In this document: piece after piece, positions 22,909 through 40,505 of the stretch
Layout: the number at the start of each line of letters is the position of its first letter
Position numbering within the stretch: the first letter of the stretch is position 1
DNA from: Centrapalus pauciflorus
Lineage: Eukaryota; Streptophyta; Magnoliopsida; Asterales; Asteraceae
DNA length: 64,000 nt
Reading direction: 5' to 3'
Assembly (NCBI GenBank): GCA_020465985.1
Contig: JAANYP010002051.1
Coordinates: forward strand, 124,001 to 188,000
Notes under the pieces: model-generated
Database searches by the model: none
What the model saw: only the letters and a program-made list of their open reading frames with translations
What the model was told of the DNA's origin: nothing
Made by a program: the position numbers and the translations under genes

Positions 22909-24310
22909 TTATAAAGTTTTGGAGGAGTATATATTAAATTCTCCCATATTAATATATCTGCTTACTATTTCTGTTATCGAATTAGTATTTCAATATTGTA
23001 TTTACAATTATTTACTTTTTGGATATTAGAAAATCAGGTAAATGGATCCAAATTAAAGTGACTGCATTTGAAATGAAAATTAAATCAAGGGACAAAGTAA
23101 CAATGAAAAATTTTCAAAGGGAAAACCCGAAGTTTATAGACGATTATTTGCCAAATTAACACCAAAAGTCTTTCATCCAAAAAAATCCCTCCAATATATG
23201 TATCATCACAAGAGAAAGAAAAGCCTAAACTACACAAAGGGTTCGAGGAGGGGACCAATGTATTCTCTCCCCTGACTACTTGAAAATTAACCTGCGGGGC
23301 CCTATCTACCTTTCTTAGCTGTATCTCTCCTTACAAATGTTTTTTTTTTTTTTTTTTTTCCAAAAAAAAAAATAACAGTATTTATGTTGGTTGAATCACT
23401 TCGATAATCAAATGATCGTGATTGAAAATAACTACCCAATTCAACCCACACAAGGTTACATCAACCTTGTTTCAAGATAATCCAATGAAATATATTACAA
23501 AAATTTGATTTAAGATGTTTGTAAGTTCACTTTGACAATATACACACACTCAATTTTCATGGAGTATGTCGAGGCTTGAAGTCTTCTCCATGTTTGCATA
23601 TATTTTTCTATTATTTAAAGAGTTAAAATTGAAAAATAGACATATCTTAAAAAATATTATTGTGAACATTTCAATTAATTGTGATTGTCAACTATATAAT
23701 CTGAATCCTATGTTTTTATCAACAAATTATTCTCTCTGTCATTCTTCATAACTATTATCTTTTTCAAATAAACTTTGAAAAAAACCTACGTAAGTATTTA
23801 TTTGGAGCAATTAATAGAAGCGGACAAGAGGCATAAGATTTGTTGTTGGAGCAGTGAACCAAATAAAGAAAAAAAATCAACATGGTCAACCAATATGTGG
23901 CCATATATTACAATTTCAACCATGTACATTTTTTTTCTTATTTTCTTTTTAAATGATTTTTGAGGTGAAAAAATAAAGAAAAAGTAAATAAAGAAATTTC
24001 TAATATGGTTGTTTTGAGGCTTGAGAGAAAAGGAAAAAAGATTTTCATCCTAAATAAAATGGTCAATGAAAAAAATGAAAAAGGAGACTACGGTTTAAAT
24101 AATTAGGAACAATCATAATAAAAACTTGATATTTTACTGTTAATGATAATTTTCAACCTTATGTGAATATGTGATTTATAAACTTGTCTAATTACACTAA
24201 TGAATACACAAAATATATAATGTTTAGGTTTCTAGTGTTAAATGTTTGTTCAATACATTTGTGCAACATATATGTGTATGTGTTAAATAATAGTTAAAAA
24301 ACGAACATCT
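22909..24310. other. Intergenic, nothing recognised
   Basis: A+T-rich with a poly-T run at about 23339-23360. Small open frames near 23566 and 23775 have no conserved motif. Confidence 0.3.
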
Positions 24311-24313
24311 TCA

Positions 24314-24834
24314 CACTACAAGCAAAGTGTCATTTAGTGACACATGCTTTTAGTGACACAAAAATAAGTGTCAGTATATCTTACTTTTAGTGACACTTAA
24401 AGAAAGAGTAGGTATATTGCAATCTTTTACTCACACTTTTTCTTTTTTAGTGACACAAAAATTTTGTCACAAAATACTTGAGGCCTATACCCACATACTT
24501 TTTTTGTCACTAAATATCTATACCCACTCCACTTTTACCCACTCTTTTTTTGTCAAAAAAGTGTCACTATAGGTGTCAAAATCTTTTACCTACACAATAA
24601 AAAGAGTGGGTAAAAGTGGAGTGACTATAGATATTTAGTGACTAAAAAAGTATGTGGGTATAGGCCTCAAGTATTTTGTGACAAAATTTTTGTGTCACTT
24701 AAAAAGAAAAAGTGTGGGTAAAAGATTATTTTTTACCTACTCTTTTTATAAGTGTCACTAAAAGTAATATATATTGACACTTATTTTTGTGTCACTAAAA
24801 GCATGTGTCACTAAATGACACTTTGCTTGTAGTG
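24314..24834. mobile_element. CACTA-type foldback MITE with 3-bp TSD
   Basis: Starts CACTACAAGCAAAGTGTC and ends with the complement; flanked by TCA (24311-24313, 24835-24837). The CACTA start and 3-bp duplication define the superfamily. The whole 521 bp is inverted around about 24575, and TTTTAGTGACAC-type subterminal repeats recur on both sides. Non-coding. Confidence 0.88.
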
Positions 24835-24887
24835 TCATGTGTATGATCGTATGTAAATTTTAAATGAAGTTGGTTTAAATCAGAGAA

Positions 24888-27530
<2,643 letters not shown>

Positions 27531-27624
<94 letters not shown>

Positions 27625-27662
27625 ATATATATATCTGTGTGTGTGTGTGTGTGTGTGTGTGT
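27531..27662. repeat. (TA)n(TG)n compound microsatellite
   Basis: About 52 TA units (one slip at 27611) followed by about 13 TG units. It separates element E from element F1. Confidence 0.97.
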
Positions 27663-27860
27663 TCAAATAAGTACCATTTACTATGCAGCGCACCAGAATG
27701 TATCACTCTTAAAAATAGGTTTTTGGATTTTTTTCATAAACATGCTTTAATTACATTACAAAGATGATATATAAATTTTAGACACATTCAAACATTCTAA
27801 GTGTATGAACATATGCTTCACATAAATGTATGTTCACATACATGCAAATTTATGTAGGCG
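27660..27860 (+). mobile_element. TA/TG-embedded element, family F, copy 1 (left part)
   Basis: Begins at the TG array with TGTTC-AAATAA-GTACC and matches 63445-63660 for about 200 bp. The right half is missing. Confidence 0.6.
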
Positions 27861-29640
27861 TTAAGCCACACTTGTATATATAATTTGAGAACAATGCCAA
27901 CCACGTTATGTTAAGCCACACTTGTAACCACAAAAAATAGGAGAACATAACGTGCTTAACCAAGTCAGCAAGACATGTTCAACATTCTATTGTATCTATA
28001 GAAAGAAAATCATAGTGCGACATCCTAATCAATATGACGAAATCCGACAAATACAATCATATAAAAGCAGTGTGTGCTCATGAAGTTGCGGGACCGCCTT
28101 AAGAGGCACTGTCCTTAGGACCACACAAGGAGATGCAACCCCTTTGAGCACCATAACATTCAGTGATCAATTATTTTAGTGTAGTTTATACGAGTGTGCA
28201 TTTTGCTTTCAAGCTTGTTTAAACACAAACAAAAAACTCTAAAATCATGAGTAAATTACTAGAAAAGCACTAACGTATCTTTGATCGCCCATGCTTGCAA
28301 AGTCGAGACCATGCTTACAAGAAAAGTAAGATACGAAGTCATTATAATCGTGATTAGGATCGAATTTACACTATGGTACGGATCCTTTTACCTGGTTTTC
28401 TTATAGGGTCGTTTACCGGTCCGGTCTTACATCGTAGGAATGATTGATTTATTTTGCATAACTTTAGATATCATATCCGGAACATGAACGTACATTATTT
28501 TCTAATTTAATGTATTCATATTTCTTTAAAATGTTATATAATTAGTTTATGATATAAAATTATAAATTATAGTACATATTCAGGAAAAAAAAACCCTTTA
28601 AAACTAGTGATTTTATAATAGTACATCACGATTCCGGCCTATGTTGCAAAGACAAAAACAATTTTATATAAAGATGTTGATTTTGACAATTTTAATGTAG
28701 TATGCAATTAAGCATATTGAATTGGTTTGTTACCAACAAATTAAATAAAGTGACAGACAACAAAAGAATAGAATTTATTCAAATGTTGTAATTAAACTGT
28801 TTTTGGGTTGGACACCGTGACGTGAGGTGTGTGTAGCTACAAATGTTTATATATGGTCCACAAAAGCCCCATCTTTACACATTACGTTTAACACAAACGG
28901 AAAAAATTAAGGGAATACGATTATATTAACTGGCCAATATACATATTTTATGTATTCTATTTCTTTTTATATTAATAGAGAACAAACTTAGTGAATAGTA
29001 TCATTTCTCATTAGAATTTAACAATATCTCTCACATTTTATGATTTTTTTTATACAATTCATCAAAAATATCATATTTTTAATTTTATTGAAAAATATGT
29101 TAATGTATGAGACTCTCATTTACCAATTAAACAATATTTATAAATGGATTATGCTAACATGTGCAATATAAAATGATATAAACATTATATTTACGCATGG
29201 GTTTTACAAAGGTGCACCTTTTATAATTTTATAATTAGATTTAATTAATTGTTTCTATATATTGTTAGTTTTAATTACTTCATTAATATTTAGCTCCTAC
29301 TTATATTAACTAGTCTATTGGATATTGGTTGAAAGTAACTATTTTTTAAATTATTGCAATAAATTTTTTATTGATCTTCATATACAATTAATTATATTTT
29401 TTTTTATCGTTACAAATTTTAATTCGATCATTAGAACATTCTCTTCCATTTCTATAAATTTTTTTTGTCTTTGTTGTTTTAGTTAAATATATTATATTTA
29501 CTTTATTTTCCAATAAATTTCAGTTTTAGTTATTTAAATAGAATTTTTTATAACTAAATATAATGCTAAACATTCAGAATTATATTAAAGAAAAATATGA
29601 TTTTAATTTTTCAGTTTATTATCACTTCTAATTTATTATA
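27861..29640. other. Intergenic, no gene seen
   Basis: Contains a short inverted pair (TTATGTTAAGCCACACTTG and AACATAACGTGCTTAAC) at 27900-27960, and a less A+T-rich patch at 28080-28160 without a coding frame. No other feature supported. Confidence 0.3.
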
Positions 29641-29641
29641 A

Positions 29642-30625
29642 ACTGGTTTATTACCTGCGTATTACGCGAATGTTTTAATATATAGTTGTTTATAATAAAT
29701 ACATGCTACAAGTTAATTAACAATTAAAACATAAAAATATTAATTTTATAATAAAAATAATATTATTATTTGACATAAACTATAACTTTTTTAGAATTCT
29801 AAATATATATGAATAATAATATTTTTTTTATCATCTTTAAACTTTCTATTATGTTGTAGTTATCAAATATTTAAATATGAATATTTGGTTTGAATTGAAT
29901 TTTTAATCTTATTATATTAGATGTAAATTTAGAAAGATGTGATTCATATATTATTTGTTATTCTAGAATATGATATGTCACGTGTAAATTGCTGGTGATG
30001 ACACATGATATCACGAGAAATAAGTAAATTTATGCATTTATTATTAGAGTTTATTATGAAAAAAATCAACATGTTTTTGCATTTTTTTTTTACGTTTTTG
30101 TCCATCCATGTTATTTCTTTTCATAAAAAAACCTCAAGTTAATTTCTCCTTTTTGGTTTATTGAAATTTGGAAATTAGACCCCGATTATAATTTGTGAAC
30201 CGGGTTTTTAAAAACTGAAAAATCGGGTTCTAATGTCCAAAAAAAACTTGAGTACTTTTATGAAAAAAATAACATGGAAGGACGAAAATACAAAAAGAAA
30301 TTATATAATTATAAATTATAATTAGTATTAAAACATGTAACATTTAAGTTCAAGTTTGAAAATAAAAAATTTTGTTTTATAAATAAATTATATAATTCTT
30401 GATAAAACATTTTAGGTAAATTAGAGTTTAAATTAGTAAGTATTTAAATCATTAATTATATTAGTCATCTTTTAGTTTATTTAAAATCAATTAGTTTCTT
30501 TAAAATCAATCATGTAAATTACTTGAAAGAGTTATATTATGCAAAATCAGTGGGAAAACAAAAATTAGGAGAGTTGAGAAAGTGACACGTGTCACAAATT
30601 GTTTTGTTTTATTAATAGATATAGA
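29642..30625 (-). mobile_element. Non-autonomous Helitron
   Basis: In minus orientation the 3' end is the complement of ACTGGTTTATTACCTGCG followed by TATTACGCG, a weak GCG...CGC stem. The 5' end at 30625 reads TCTATATCTATTAATAAAAC with a subterminal GTGACACGTGTCAC palindrome. TC...CT-type ends and lack of target duplication fit Helitrons. The interior is A+T-rich and non-coding. Confidence 0.6.
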
Positions 30626-30810
30626 CTAGTTTATGAACTCGCGTATAATATATATACTTAAAATTAATCATATAAATATCAATTCTTATTAAAAAAATAC
30701 AAGAGAAAATTCAATTATTTGTCACAGATATTATTTATTTATCTTTTATATATACGTGAATAGTTTTTTTTAGCATTCTTTTAAAATTTATATTTCTAAA
30801 TTTATATATA
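30626..30810 (-). mobile_element. Second Helitron-like end abutting the first
   Basis: CTAGTTTATGAACTCGCG begins exactly where the preceding Helitron ends. Only this 3' portion is recognisable before element A2. Confidence 0.4.
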
Positions 30811-30814
30811 TATA

Positions 30815-31199
30815 ATCAGGTTCATCAGCGTACCTATGAGATTCCAGCGTACCCTAATGTGAATGGTCATTCACATATTTTTTTTGAATTGACATGTATA
30901 AGACAACATTATAAGATTTTTTTTCAAAAGAAGCAACATCTTAAATTTTGTGAATGGTAAAAAAAGATCATGTGTATTGTGTGAATGATCGTTCACTTGA
31001 ATGACCATTCACATAAATATGCATTGAGCATTCACATAATTTTTAAGGACACAGAAAGTGTGAATCTATATGAAATTCATATATCATGCGTATAACATTA
31101 AATTAAATATGGTTATGTGAAAAAAAATTTTAAAAAAGTTTTTAAGGTTGGTACCTTCGGTTGCATTCGATTTCGAGATGTTCTTTTTTGAAACTGAAT
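30815..31199 (-). mobile_element. TA-embedded element, family A, copy 2
   Basis: Reverse-strand homologue of 18486-18896 along its length. Left motif GGTTC-ATCAGC-GTACC (30819-30834); the right motif is degenerate. A short TA run lies on the left and (TA)n on the right (31202-31306). Confidence 0.8.

Positions 31200-32288
<1,089 letters not shown>

Positions 32289-32382
<94 letters not shown>
32289..32382. repeat. (AT)n(GT)n compound microsatellite
   Basis: About 24 AT units then about 23 GT units at the right edge of element D2. Confidence 0.97.
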
Positions 32383-32384
<2 letters not shown>

Positions 32385-32443
32385 CTCCTTAAAAGAAATA
32401 AATAGTTTACTATTATTATTTGATTAAAAAAACAATTTGAAAA

Positions 32444-32755
32444 CTGAGGGGCGTTTGGTTCGCAGATTTACTGGGATTTGCATATAAAATCCTGTGTTTG
32501 GTTCACAGATTTCAGTAAGGATTTAAAATCTCAGGATTTTTAAATCCTTTCCTTATTTGTTATTTAAAAACTCAGCCTTCCCTTAGGATTGTAAATCTCA
32601 GTTCTCTTGCATTCTTCAGATTAACCAATTTTTTCTATAAGATAATGGAGATTATTTGACAAAATCCTGACAAATGTAAATACTGTACAACGCAAATCCT
32701 TTTGACAAAATGCAAATCCCAGAGAAAAAAATCTGCGAACCAAACGCCCCCTCAG
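32444..32755. mobile_element. MITE with CTGAGGGG-CGTTTGGTTC ends
   Basis: Near-perfect terminal inverted repeats of about 27 bp (CTGAGGGGCGTTTGGTTCGC and complement) enclose 312 bp with repeated AAATCCT/AGGATTT words. GTTTGG-type ends occur in PIF/Harbinger and hAT MITEs. No clear duplication was found, so the superfamily is open. Confidence 0.65.
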
Positions 32756-32858
32756 GATATGTGACGTGTGTTTATACTATTCAATAGAAATAAATTTGAA
32801 TTAAGGTTAAATAATAGAAGATGCACAACAATAATAATGAGTGGTAATAATAATAAAT

Positions 32859-32859
<1 letters not shown>

Positions 32860-32930
<71 letters not shown>
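32860..32930. repeat. (AT)n microsatellite
   Basis: Perfect alternating AT, 71 bp, with no element of the A-F group seen beside it. Confidence 0.97.
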
Positions 32931-32932
<2 letters not shown>

Positions 32933-32949
32933 AACGGCAAACTATTTTC

Positions 32950-33070
32950 CTTCTAAACTACTCATTACCTCAAAACTTACAACTAAATTTCAACTTGCCT
33001 CCGACGAGAGTCGAACCTGTGACCACTCACTTACAAATCCACCCTCTTACAAAATGGGTTAAACCCCATT
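32950..33070 (-). mobile_element. tRNA-like SINE fragment
   Basis: On the minus strand GGTCACAGGTTCGACTCTCG resembles a pol III box B, with TGTAAGAGGGTGG upstream. No flanking duplication or tail resolved; it could also be a tRNA-related relic of another kind. Confidence 0.4.
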
Positions 33071-33169
33071 GTTTATATGATATAAACTGATTAATGTGTT
33101 GAAAGCATGTTGACCGGAGGTCGACCCAAAACCAACCAATTTAATATTCATCACTACAACAAAACAAGC

Positions 33170-33620
33170 ATATTGCAACCTTGGCAAAATGTTGCATTTG
33201 GCCTTAAAAAAGTTGCATTATATCTAAAGCAACCATTTATCAAGAGTTGCATTATGTCCCCTTGCATTAGGTCTAATGTAACCTTTTTGGTGGAATATGC
33301 AACCTTTTTTGAAAGAGTTACATCTATCATAGAAATGCAACCTTTTTAGAATGCAACCTTTTTATACTCAAATGCAACCTTTTTACAAGCAAATGCAACC
33401 TTTTTCTTATTCAAATGCAACTTTTTTTTCCATCAAATGCAACCTTTTTCAAACTCAAATGCAACCTTTTTTATTTTTGAATGCAACCTTTTTGACACTA
33501 AAATACAACTATTTTTAAACTCAAATGCAACCTTTTTTATGCTCAAATGCAACATTTTTTACATTCAAATGCAACTTTTTTAATTTTTAAATGCAACATT
33601 TATGAATTAGTTACAAAAAG
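33170..33620. repeat. Left subterminal repeat array of the CACTA element
   Basis: About 20 spaced copies of (A)ATGCAACCTTTTT, mostly in one orientation, spaced about 17-25 bp. The right subterminal region has the same motif in both orientations. Confidence 0.85.
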
Positions 33621-34030
33621 TACAACATTTTCATACATGTATACAATTAATAAGAATCACCAATTACCTAGAAAATGTCGATTACAATAATTAAAAGAGA
33701 TCAAAATTTTTCACCAATTACACAAAAATCCCAAAACACAATATTTCATATAACAATTGTTAATTGTAATGACAAAGGGGTATCCAAATCCTCCAAAAAG
33801 GGTATCTAAATCCGCTAACATGATCACGATAGTAACTACCATCCAATGTGCTCGTGAAGAGAGATCGATCAGATGTGTGGCTGCTCGACTGCGATGGTAA
33901 ACTGAAATCATTGGTTGTCATTTGTTCAACGTCAGTGTAACTGCAAATGTTACGAATTGGATATCGTAAAAGGGTTAGATTTCTTCGACCCAAAAGAGCC
34001 TCTTCACGATTCAATAAATAGCGTACATAC

Positions 34031-34101
34031 CTTCTTTTGGGAATTCAGCAACCACACAAAAATCAGGCATTTGTTCCAATAGTTGACTTATAGTAATGAA
34101 A
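34031..34101 (-). pseudogene. Exon-like segment captured in the CACTA element
   Basis: A 71-nt stretch bounded by an acceptor (ATTATGCAG) and a consensus donor (G|GTATGTAC). One frame reads QLLEQMPDFCVVAEFPKE, not recognised. Joined in phase to the WD40-like exon it gives an early stop, so the two may come from different genes or a broken copy. Confidence 0.35.
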
Positions 34102-34201
34102 CTGCATAATACAAACATTTTTTAAAAGAAAATACATATGTATAATAATGATGGTATAATGGAGTAGCATTATGCGTAAAGTATTCAAATAGTTGCATTA
34201 C

Positions 34202-34334
34202 CTTGTCAAATCCAGACAAAATGATCTCATTTTCAACGGCATCTAAGCATTTGATTTGAGTACTCTCTTTCCTCTCTAACTTACCATTGTATCCAACTCC
34301 TTGAATCCACTTGAAAATTAATCCATCGTAGCTG
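34202..34334 (-). pseudogene. WD40-repeat exon fragment, resembling plant AIP1
   Basis: A 133-nt segment with a good acceptor (TTGTTTCTAG) and donor (AAG|GTAATG) reads as one open exon of about 44 codons. The order SYDGLIFKWIQG...GYNGKL...TQIKCLDAVENEI...SGFDK looks like a WD40 strand set and resembles the actin-interacting protein 1 family (actin/cofilin turnover), recognised from memory only. It is isolated inside a CACTA element and lacks the rest of the two beta-propellers, so it is a transduplicated fragment and not a working gene. What else it could be: another WD40 protein. Confidence 0.5.
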
Positions 34335-34984
34335 CTAGAAACAATTTTAAGGCATCGTTTGACCATTTTATCTATGTACTATCCTCCATCAACACTAAAC
34401 ACATTCAAGAAAACAATAAATCAATAACAAAATTCAAGTATTAACACATAAAAACAATCTAAGAATTTAAACAGTTAGAACATAACACAACAAAACTTAT
34501 ATGTTTTTTAACTAGGAAGCATACATAGTGAAAGACAATTAAAAGAACATTTGAAAAATGTTCAACAACTAGGAAGCATACATAGTGGGTGACAACTAAA
34601 GTCTGTAACTTATATTAAATCAAAGGATGATCCTTTTAGCACCAAATGGAATCTATTCCAATATAACATAGTTTTTGAGTTGATCAATTTGACTGTCTGT
34701 TTAAATGGATATATTGACATATATAGTCTAACTGATTTGAAAAATGGAAGCATTGTGACATAGAAGTTTGAAAACCTAAATGGTGAAATTGGAGCAATGC
34801 CAAGTACTGTCTTGATTTTAGTCAACCTACAATACCCAGCTATGCATTCACCTGTGCCTACTGCCTCTTCACTTCCTTTCCATGATGAATACACTTAATA
34901 ATGTGTATGCTACCTATCATAAATTTGAGTTTTGTTTTAGTGATTATAGCCAAGCTGAATGATGTATGTGTTGGTTTTTGTTAG

Positions 34985-35111
34985 CTGGGTATGACCAATG
35001 TAGGGGAAAGTCAGCCACCTCTTTCAACAGCATTGACCGGAAGGCCATCAAAATCAAATAGCATGCTACAATCGATACCACCAAGCAAAACATCGTTCAG
35101 GACCCCAGTAG
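34985..35111 (+). pseudogene. Second captured exon-like segment, opposite strand
   Basis: A 127-nt open segment follows a T-rich acceptor (TTTTTGTTAG) and ends at G|GTATACC. It encodes a Ser/Pro-rich peptide (VGESQPPLSTALTGRPSKS...) of unknown family. Its strand is opposite to the WD40-like exon, so at least two separate captures are likely. Confidence 0.4.
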
Positions 35112-35519
35112 GTATACCTACAATCCTTAGCTTTAATAGTCAAATAAAAATCCAAGATTCATAAGGCAAAGCACAAGGCTATGAGTTTATGACTATGTTG
35201 CAGAAAAGTTCCAATTCATAATTTCTAATTCGCACTAAATCACAATGGTTAGGAATTACAGGTAAGTAAAATGACTCATCAGGAGTAATTGTACAAACTA
35301 GAAACAACAATTGGAACATACACGAACACAAACACAACACAAACAACACGAACACAACCATTTATGATTTTGAATCAGAATCAGACCCTTTTTTGGACTC
35401 AACAACACGAACACAACCATTTCTGATTAAGATTTAAAGAATAACAAATATATATGACAAATCTATAAACAGATTTGAAGTATTAAGCATAAAAAAATCA
35501 ACAAATATAAATGATAGTT

Positions 35520-35840
35520 CTACCATCAAAGACTCCAAGTCACAACAAGCCATCGTCGAGAACCACCGCCGAGTATTGAGAGACAGACTAGCGGTCAAGG
35601 CAGAGTCACAGAGAGACAGAGCAATGGTCTTCGAGGTCTCGAGGATGATTTGGAGGTAGGCCGTCGAGCGAAGACAGGGTCACAAAGAAACAGACAAGAA
35701 GCCAGAAGCCCGGAGACAAATCGTGAGGGACAAAGTGATGGCCGTCACCGCCTCGCTGTGGTCGCCGCCTCGCTGTGGTTGCCGCCTCGCCGGTGAAGAA
35801 AGAAGCTCAGAAGCCAGAAATCGTGAGAGAAGTGACCTTT
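35520..35840. other. GC-rich cargo patch with short tandem repeat
   Basis: Markedly richer in G+C than its surroundings, with a repeated 18-mer GCCGCCTCGCTGTGGT(C/T)(G) at about 35745-35795. No coding frame recognised; probably captured genic DNA. Confidence 0.45.
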
Positions 35841-35878
35841 AGAATGAAAACCCTATAAGTAATGTATTTATTATGTAT

Positions 35879-36278
35879 GGGAGAATTGTTAAAAATGGCA
35901 AGCAACTTTTCTTTTTCTTTTTTATTATAGCAATCTCGTAAATTTTGTCTCAGATAATGAAACCAACTTTTGTTTTATTTTCGATTATAGCATTTAGCAG
36001 GTAAACAATAAGTAGGTTGTTATTTCAAACAATATATTAAACGGTAAAAAATAAAACTCATTGCTATAATTAATTATAAAAAAAATAAAAAGTAGGTTTT
36101 ATTTCAAACAATAAACTCTATATTTAACCTTTTTTTACCGGTTAACTTTTGTTGTTTACCGGTTAAATGCTATAATTGGGAATGAACAAAGACTGGTTCC
36201 TTTATTTGGTACAAAATTTACGAGATTGCTATAATAAGAAAAATGGAAAAGTTACTTGTTATTTTAAGCAATTCTCCC
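35879..36278. mobile_element. Mutator-like MITE nested in the CACTA element
   Basis: Ends GGGAGAATTGTTAAAAATGG and (complement of right end) GGGAGAATTGCTTAAAATAA; the 400-bp sequence is largely inverted. Flanks (ATTATGTAT / ATTTATGTT) are similar but not a clean 9-bp duplication. It inserted after the CACTA was assembled. Confidence 0.7.
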
Positions 36279-36692
36279 ATTTATGTTTATACCTATAAAA
36301 ATAATAAATGATAATATAATAATAATAATATCGGGGCGGTGGTTTTTAAAAAACAAAGAAAACATCCTAAAACATTTTTTATTTTATTTTTAAGAAAAAA
36401 TAAAATATATTAAAATCAAATGTTAGATGTAACTTTTTTTTAAAAAAAATTGCATTTACTTTACATAGATGCAACCTTTATAATAAAGGTTACTTTTAAC
36501 CTATAACAAACGCAACCTTTCTTATAAATGTTGCCATCTTTAATCAAATTTGTAACCTTTTAAAATTAAAGGTTGCATTAGATCTTCTAATGCAACATTT
36601 ATTTTTTTAAACTTGCATTAGAATCAAATGTAACTAATTATATAAAAGTTGCTTATAAAAGGTTGCAATAGGCTCATTTTGTAGTAGTGCAT

Positions 36693-37245
36693 GTTGGATT
36701 ATCGTCTCGAACGAAAAATGAACATCCTCATAATAAGACTAACTGCATTATATAGTATTTATATATACAATTATCATCACAAGAAAAAAATAATTTATAG
36801 GTATCATCACAAGAACATCCCTGATAATAATTTATTTTAGTAAGATACAGTGTATATGCATTAAAAAGTTTCTGTATAAACTCGATCGAGTTGTAAATCA
36901 TTTTATTGATTGTAAACGATATCAAACCTATATATAAATAGTAATAATAATAACAGTAAGCAACGTGTGCAACAATAAAATTTTAATACATGAACATCAA
37001 TTAAAACCTTTGCATTTTACTAGAAAAAATATTTTAATAGTTTGAATATTATCAATCTGATGAATCTTGTGTATATTAAAGTTTGTGAATACGATGAACT
37101 TAATAAAACTTGTATATATAAAAGCATGAAAATGTAATGAATTTTGAGTATATTAAAGTTTATGAATGCAATGAACCCATAATGATCAGAAATGTGTCAC
37201 GGTTAAATTTCCTTTGTAAACTTTATTTATGTGAATGTGTAAAGG
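36693..37245. other. Intergenic, nothing recognised
   Basis: A+T-rich; no supported feature. Confidence 0.3.
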
Positions 37246-37247
37246 TT

Positions 37248-37400
37248 AAATTTTTTGAACAGCAAAAAGTTTTATTAGAGGAAGCTTCGACATAACCCCC
37301 AACTAGAAAACCAGAAAAATAACTATATATAAATAACAACTAGCAAGATGCTAGCAAAGTTACAGAACATTTTAGCAGAAAAACAAAGGACAAATACACC
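37248..37400 (-). mobile_element. LINE 3'-end fragment
   Basis: On the minus strand the segment ends CTAATAAAACTTTTTGCTGTTC followed by an A-run, the form of plant L1-type LINE 3' ends. Severely 5'-truncated; no coding part remains. Confidence 0.45.
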
Positions 37401-37572
37401 ACAACTTCCAAATTAAAAACTTAAAATTACCTCTATATTTCAGACATGAAAATACATTTTACTTATACTTCATCTTTGACTATTGACGCATCTTTTGTCA
37501 TTGAATACCAAAATATTCCGAGTTATTATGATTTAGATAATTATACATGTTGAAAGAAGAACATTAAGATAA

Positions 37573-39286
<1,714 letters not shown>

Positions 39287-39304
39287 TTAAGATAATTAAG
39301 ATAT

Positions 39305-39630
39305 AATAAAATATTGTGCCTCTTGAGCTATCAATTTTGTGTACTTGCATGTTTATTCATATGTATTTATGCGAATCACCTAACAATTACTAGGAAACTA
39401 ATTAAATTATGACTTGCCTAATCTTTTCGATTCTTTTTCTTTGAATTCAACGTATCATAAATATAGTTTCATATTCAGACAACTGTGTCATGAAAAATAA
39501 TAAATTATTAATTATACGTTAAATTGTTATCTCCAACGCAAATTCCTATTTTTGTTAGTTTCCTCTTGTTTGATTGCCGGCACCAAACTTCCAACATTTG
39601 ATCGACATCAACAAAAATCTTAAATAAGGA
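39305..39630. repeat. Non-coding segment duplicated at 12905-13240
   Basis: Collinear, same orientation as 12905-13240, diverged by substitutions and small indels. In both copies a MULE lies immediately to the left (ending 12789 and 39286). Probably the upstream edge of the gene 2 duplication unit. Confidence 0.65.
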
Positions 39631-39759
39631 TGGAGAAATTCTTGTGTTTGAATTAATGATTAGGAAAATGGTATGTTCCCAAAGTGTGGGTTTTGCTCTA
39701 TATCAAATTAAGTTTATTACTATGTGATGTGACATGTGTCACATGATAAAAAAAATAAA

Positions 39760-40235
39760 GGGATAATTACTAAAATAGCCACGTATGACACCTCTTTATC
39801 ACTTTTTAGCCATTAAAATTTCATTTTACCAAAATAGCCACACTTTACGTTACCACATTTACGTAATAGGCACCATTTACGTAATAGCCACCATTTACGT
39901 GATATGTACATTTTATTCATATTTTAATGCATTACGTTACAAAAGGTGTTTGGTAACATAAATGTTTGTACTTTACGTGACCACTTTTAATCATTACATT
40001 TCTATGGGGAATGAACATATTTTTAAAAGTGGTCACGTAAAGTAGAAGCATTTACGTTACCAAACACCTTTTGTAACGTAATGCATTAAAATATGAATAA
40101 AAAGTACATATCACGTAAATGGTGGCTACCACGTAAATGTGGTAACGTAAAGTGTGGTTATTATGGTAAAATGAAATTTTAATGGCTAAAAAGTGATAAA
40201 GGGGTGTGATATGTGGCTATTTTAGTAATTAACCC
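39760..40235. mobile_element. Mutator-type MITE with perfect 9-bp TSD
   Basis: AAAAATAAA (39751-39759, 40236-40244) flanks a 476-bp palindromic element with ends GGGATAATTACTAAAATAGC and (complement) GGGTTAATTACTAAAATAGC. TTTACGT words recur through both arms. Non-coding. Confidence 0.9.
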
Positions 40236-40269
40236 AAAAATAAATCGTGACACGGGTTAAAAATGAAGA

Positions 40270-40505
40270 CTAAGTTGTTGTTTATTTTTTAAGAGATTCA
40301 TGTCTGCGTTCTGCGAAATTAGCCGTAGAAGCCTGCAGTCATTAGAATACACAGGAAAAGCTCCACAGATGTTTACTTTTGTCTTTAATTTAGAAGACGC
40401 AGACAGACAGAAAAAACAAACGCACTTCATAACAAACCTCTTCCCGCATCTTCGATTTCACTGACATTAATGCTCCGCAGATCTTCAACAAAAAAAACAA
40501 ACATG
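40270..40505. mobile_element. Probable hAT-like MITE
   Basis: Left TTGTTTATTTTTTAAGAGAT and right ...GATCTTCAACAAAAAAAACAA are loosely inverted, with CTGCG/CGCAG words inside. No clean duplication identified. Confidence 0.35.

Larger units (their letters stand above)
33152..36689. mobile_element. CACTA element, 3.5 kb, with captured exon-like sequence
   Basis: The ends CACTACAACAAAACAAGC and (complement of right end) CACTACTACAAAATGAGC, both leading into TATTGCAACC, and the 3-bp duplication CAT (33149-33151, 36690-36692) define a CACTA (En/Spm) element. Subterminal regions (33170-33620 and 36420-36680) are arrays of ATGCAACCTTTTT units, the kind of site bound by CACTA proteins. No transposase is present; the middle holds exon-like fragments (34031-34101, 34202-34334, 34985-35111), a GC-rich patch (35520-35840) and a nested MULE MITE (35879-36278). 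Confidence 0.88.

Noticed and set aside
32995..33030. tRNA gene (also 40810-40825, 61420-61445)
   Set aside because: Only box B-like sequences are present; no complete cloverleaf with acceptor stem could be drawn, and two of the sites lie in SINE-like contexts.
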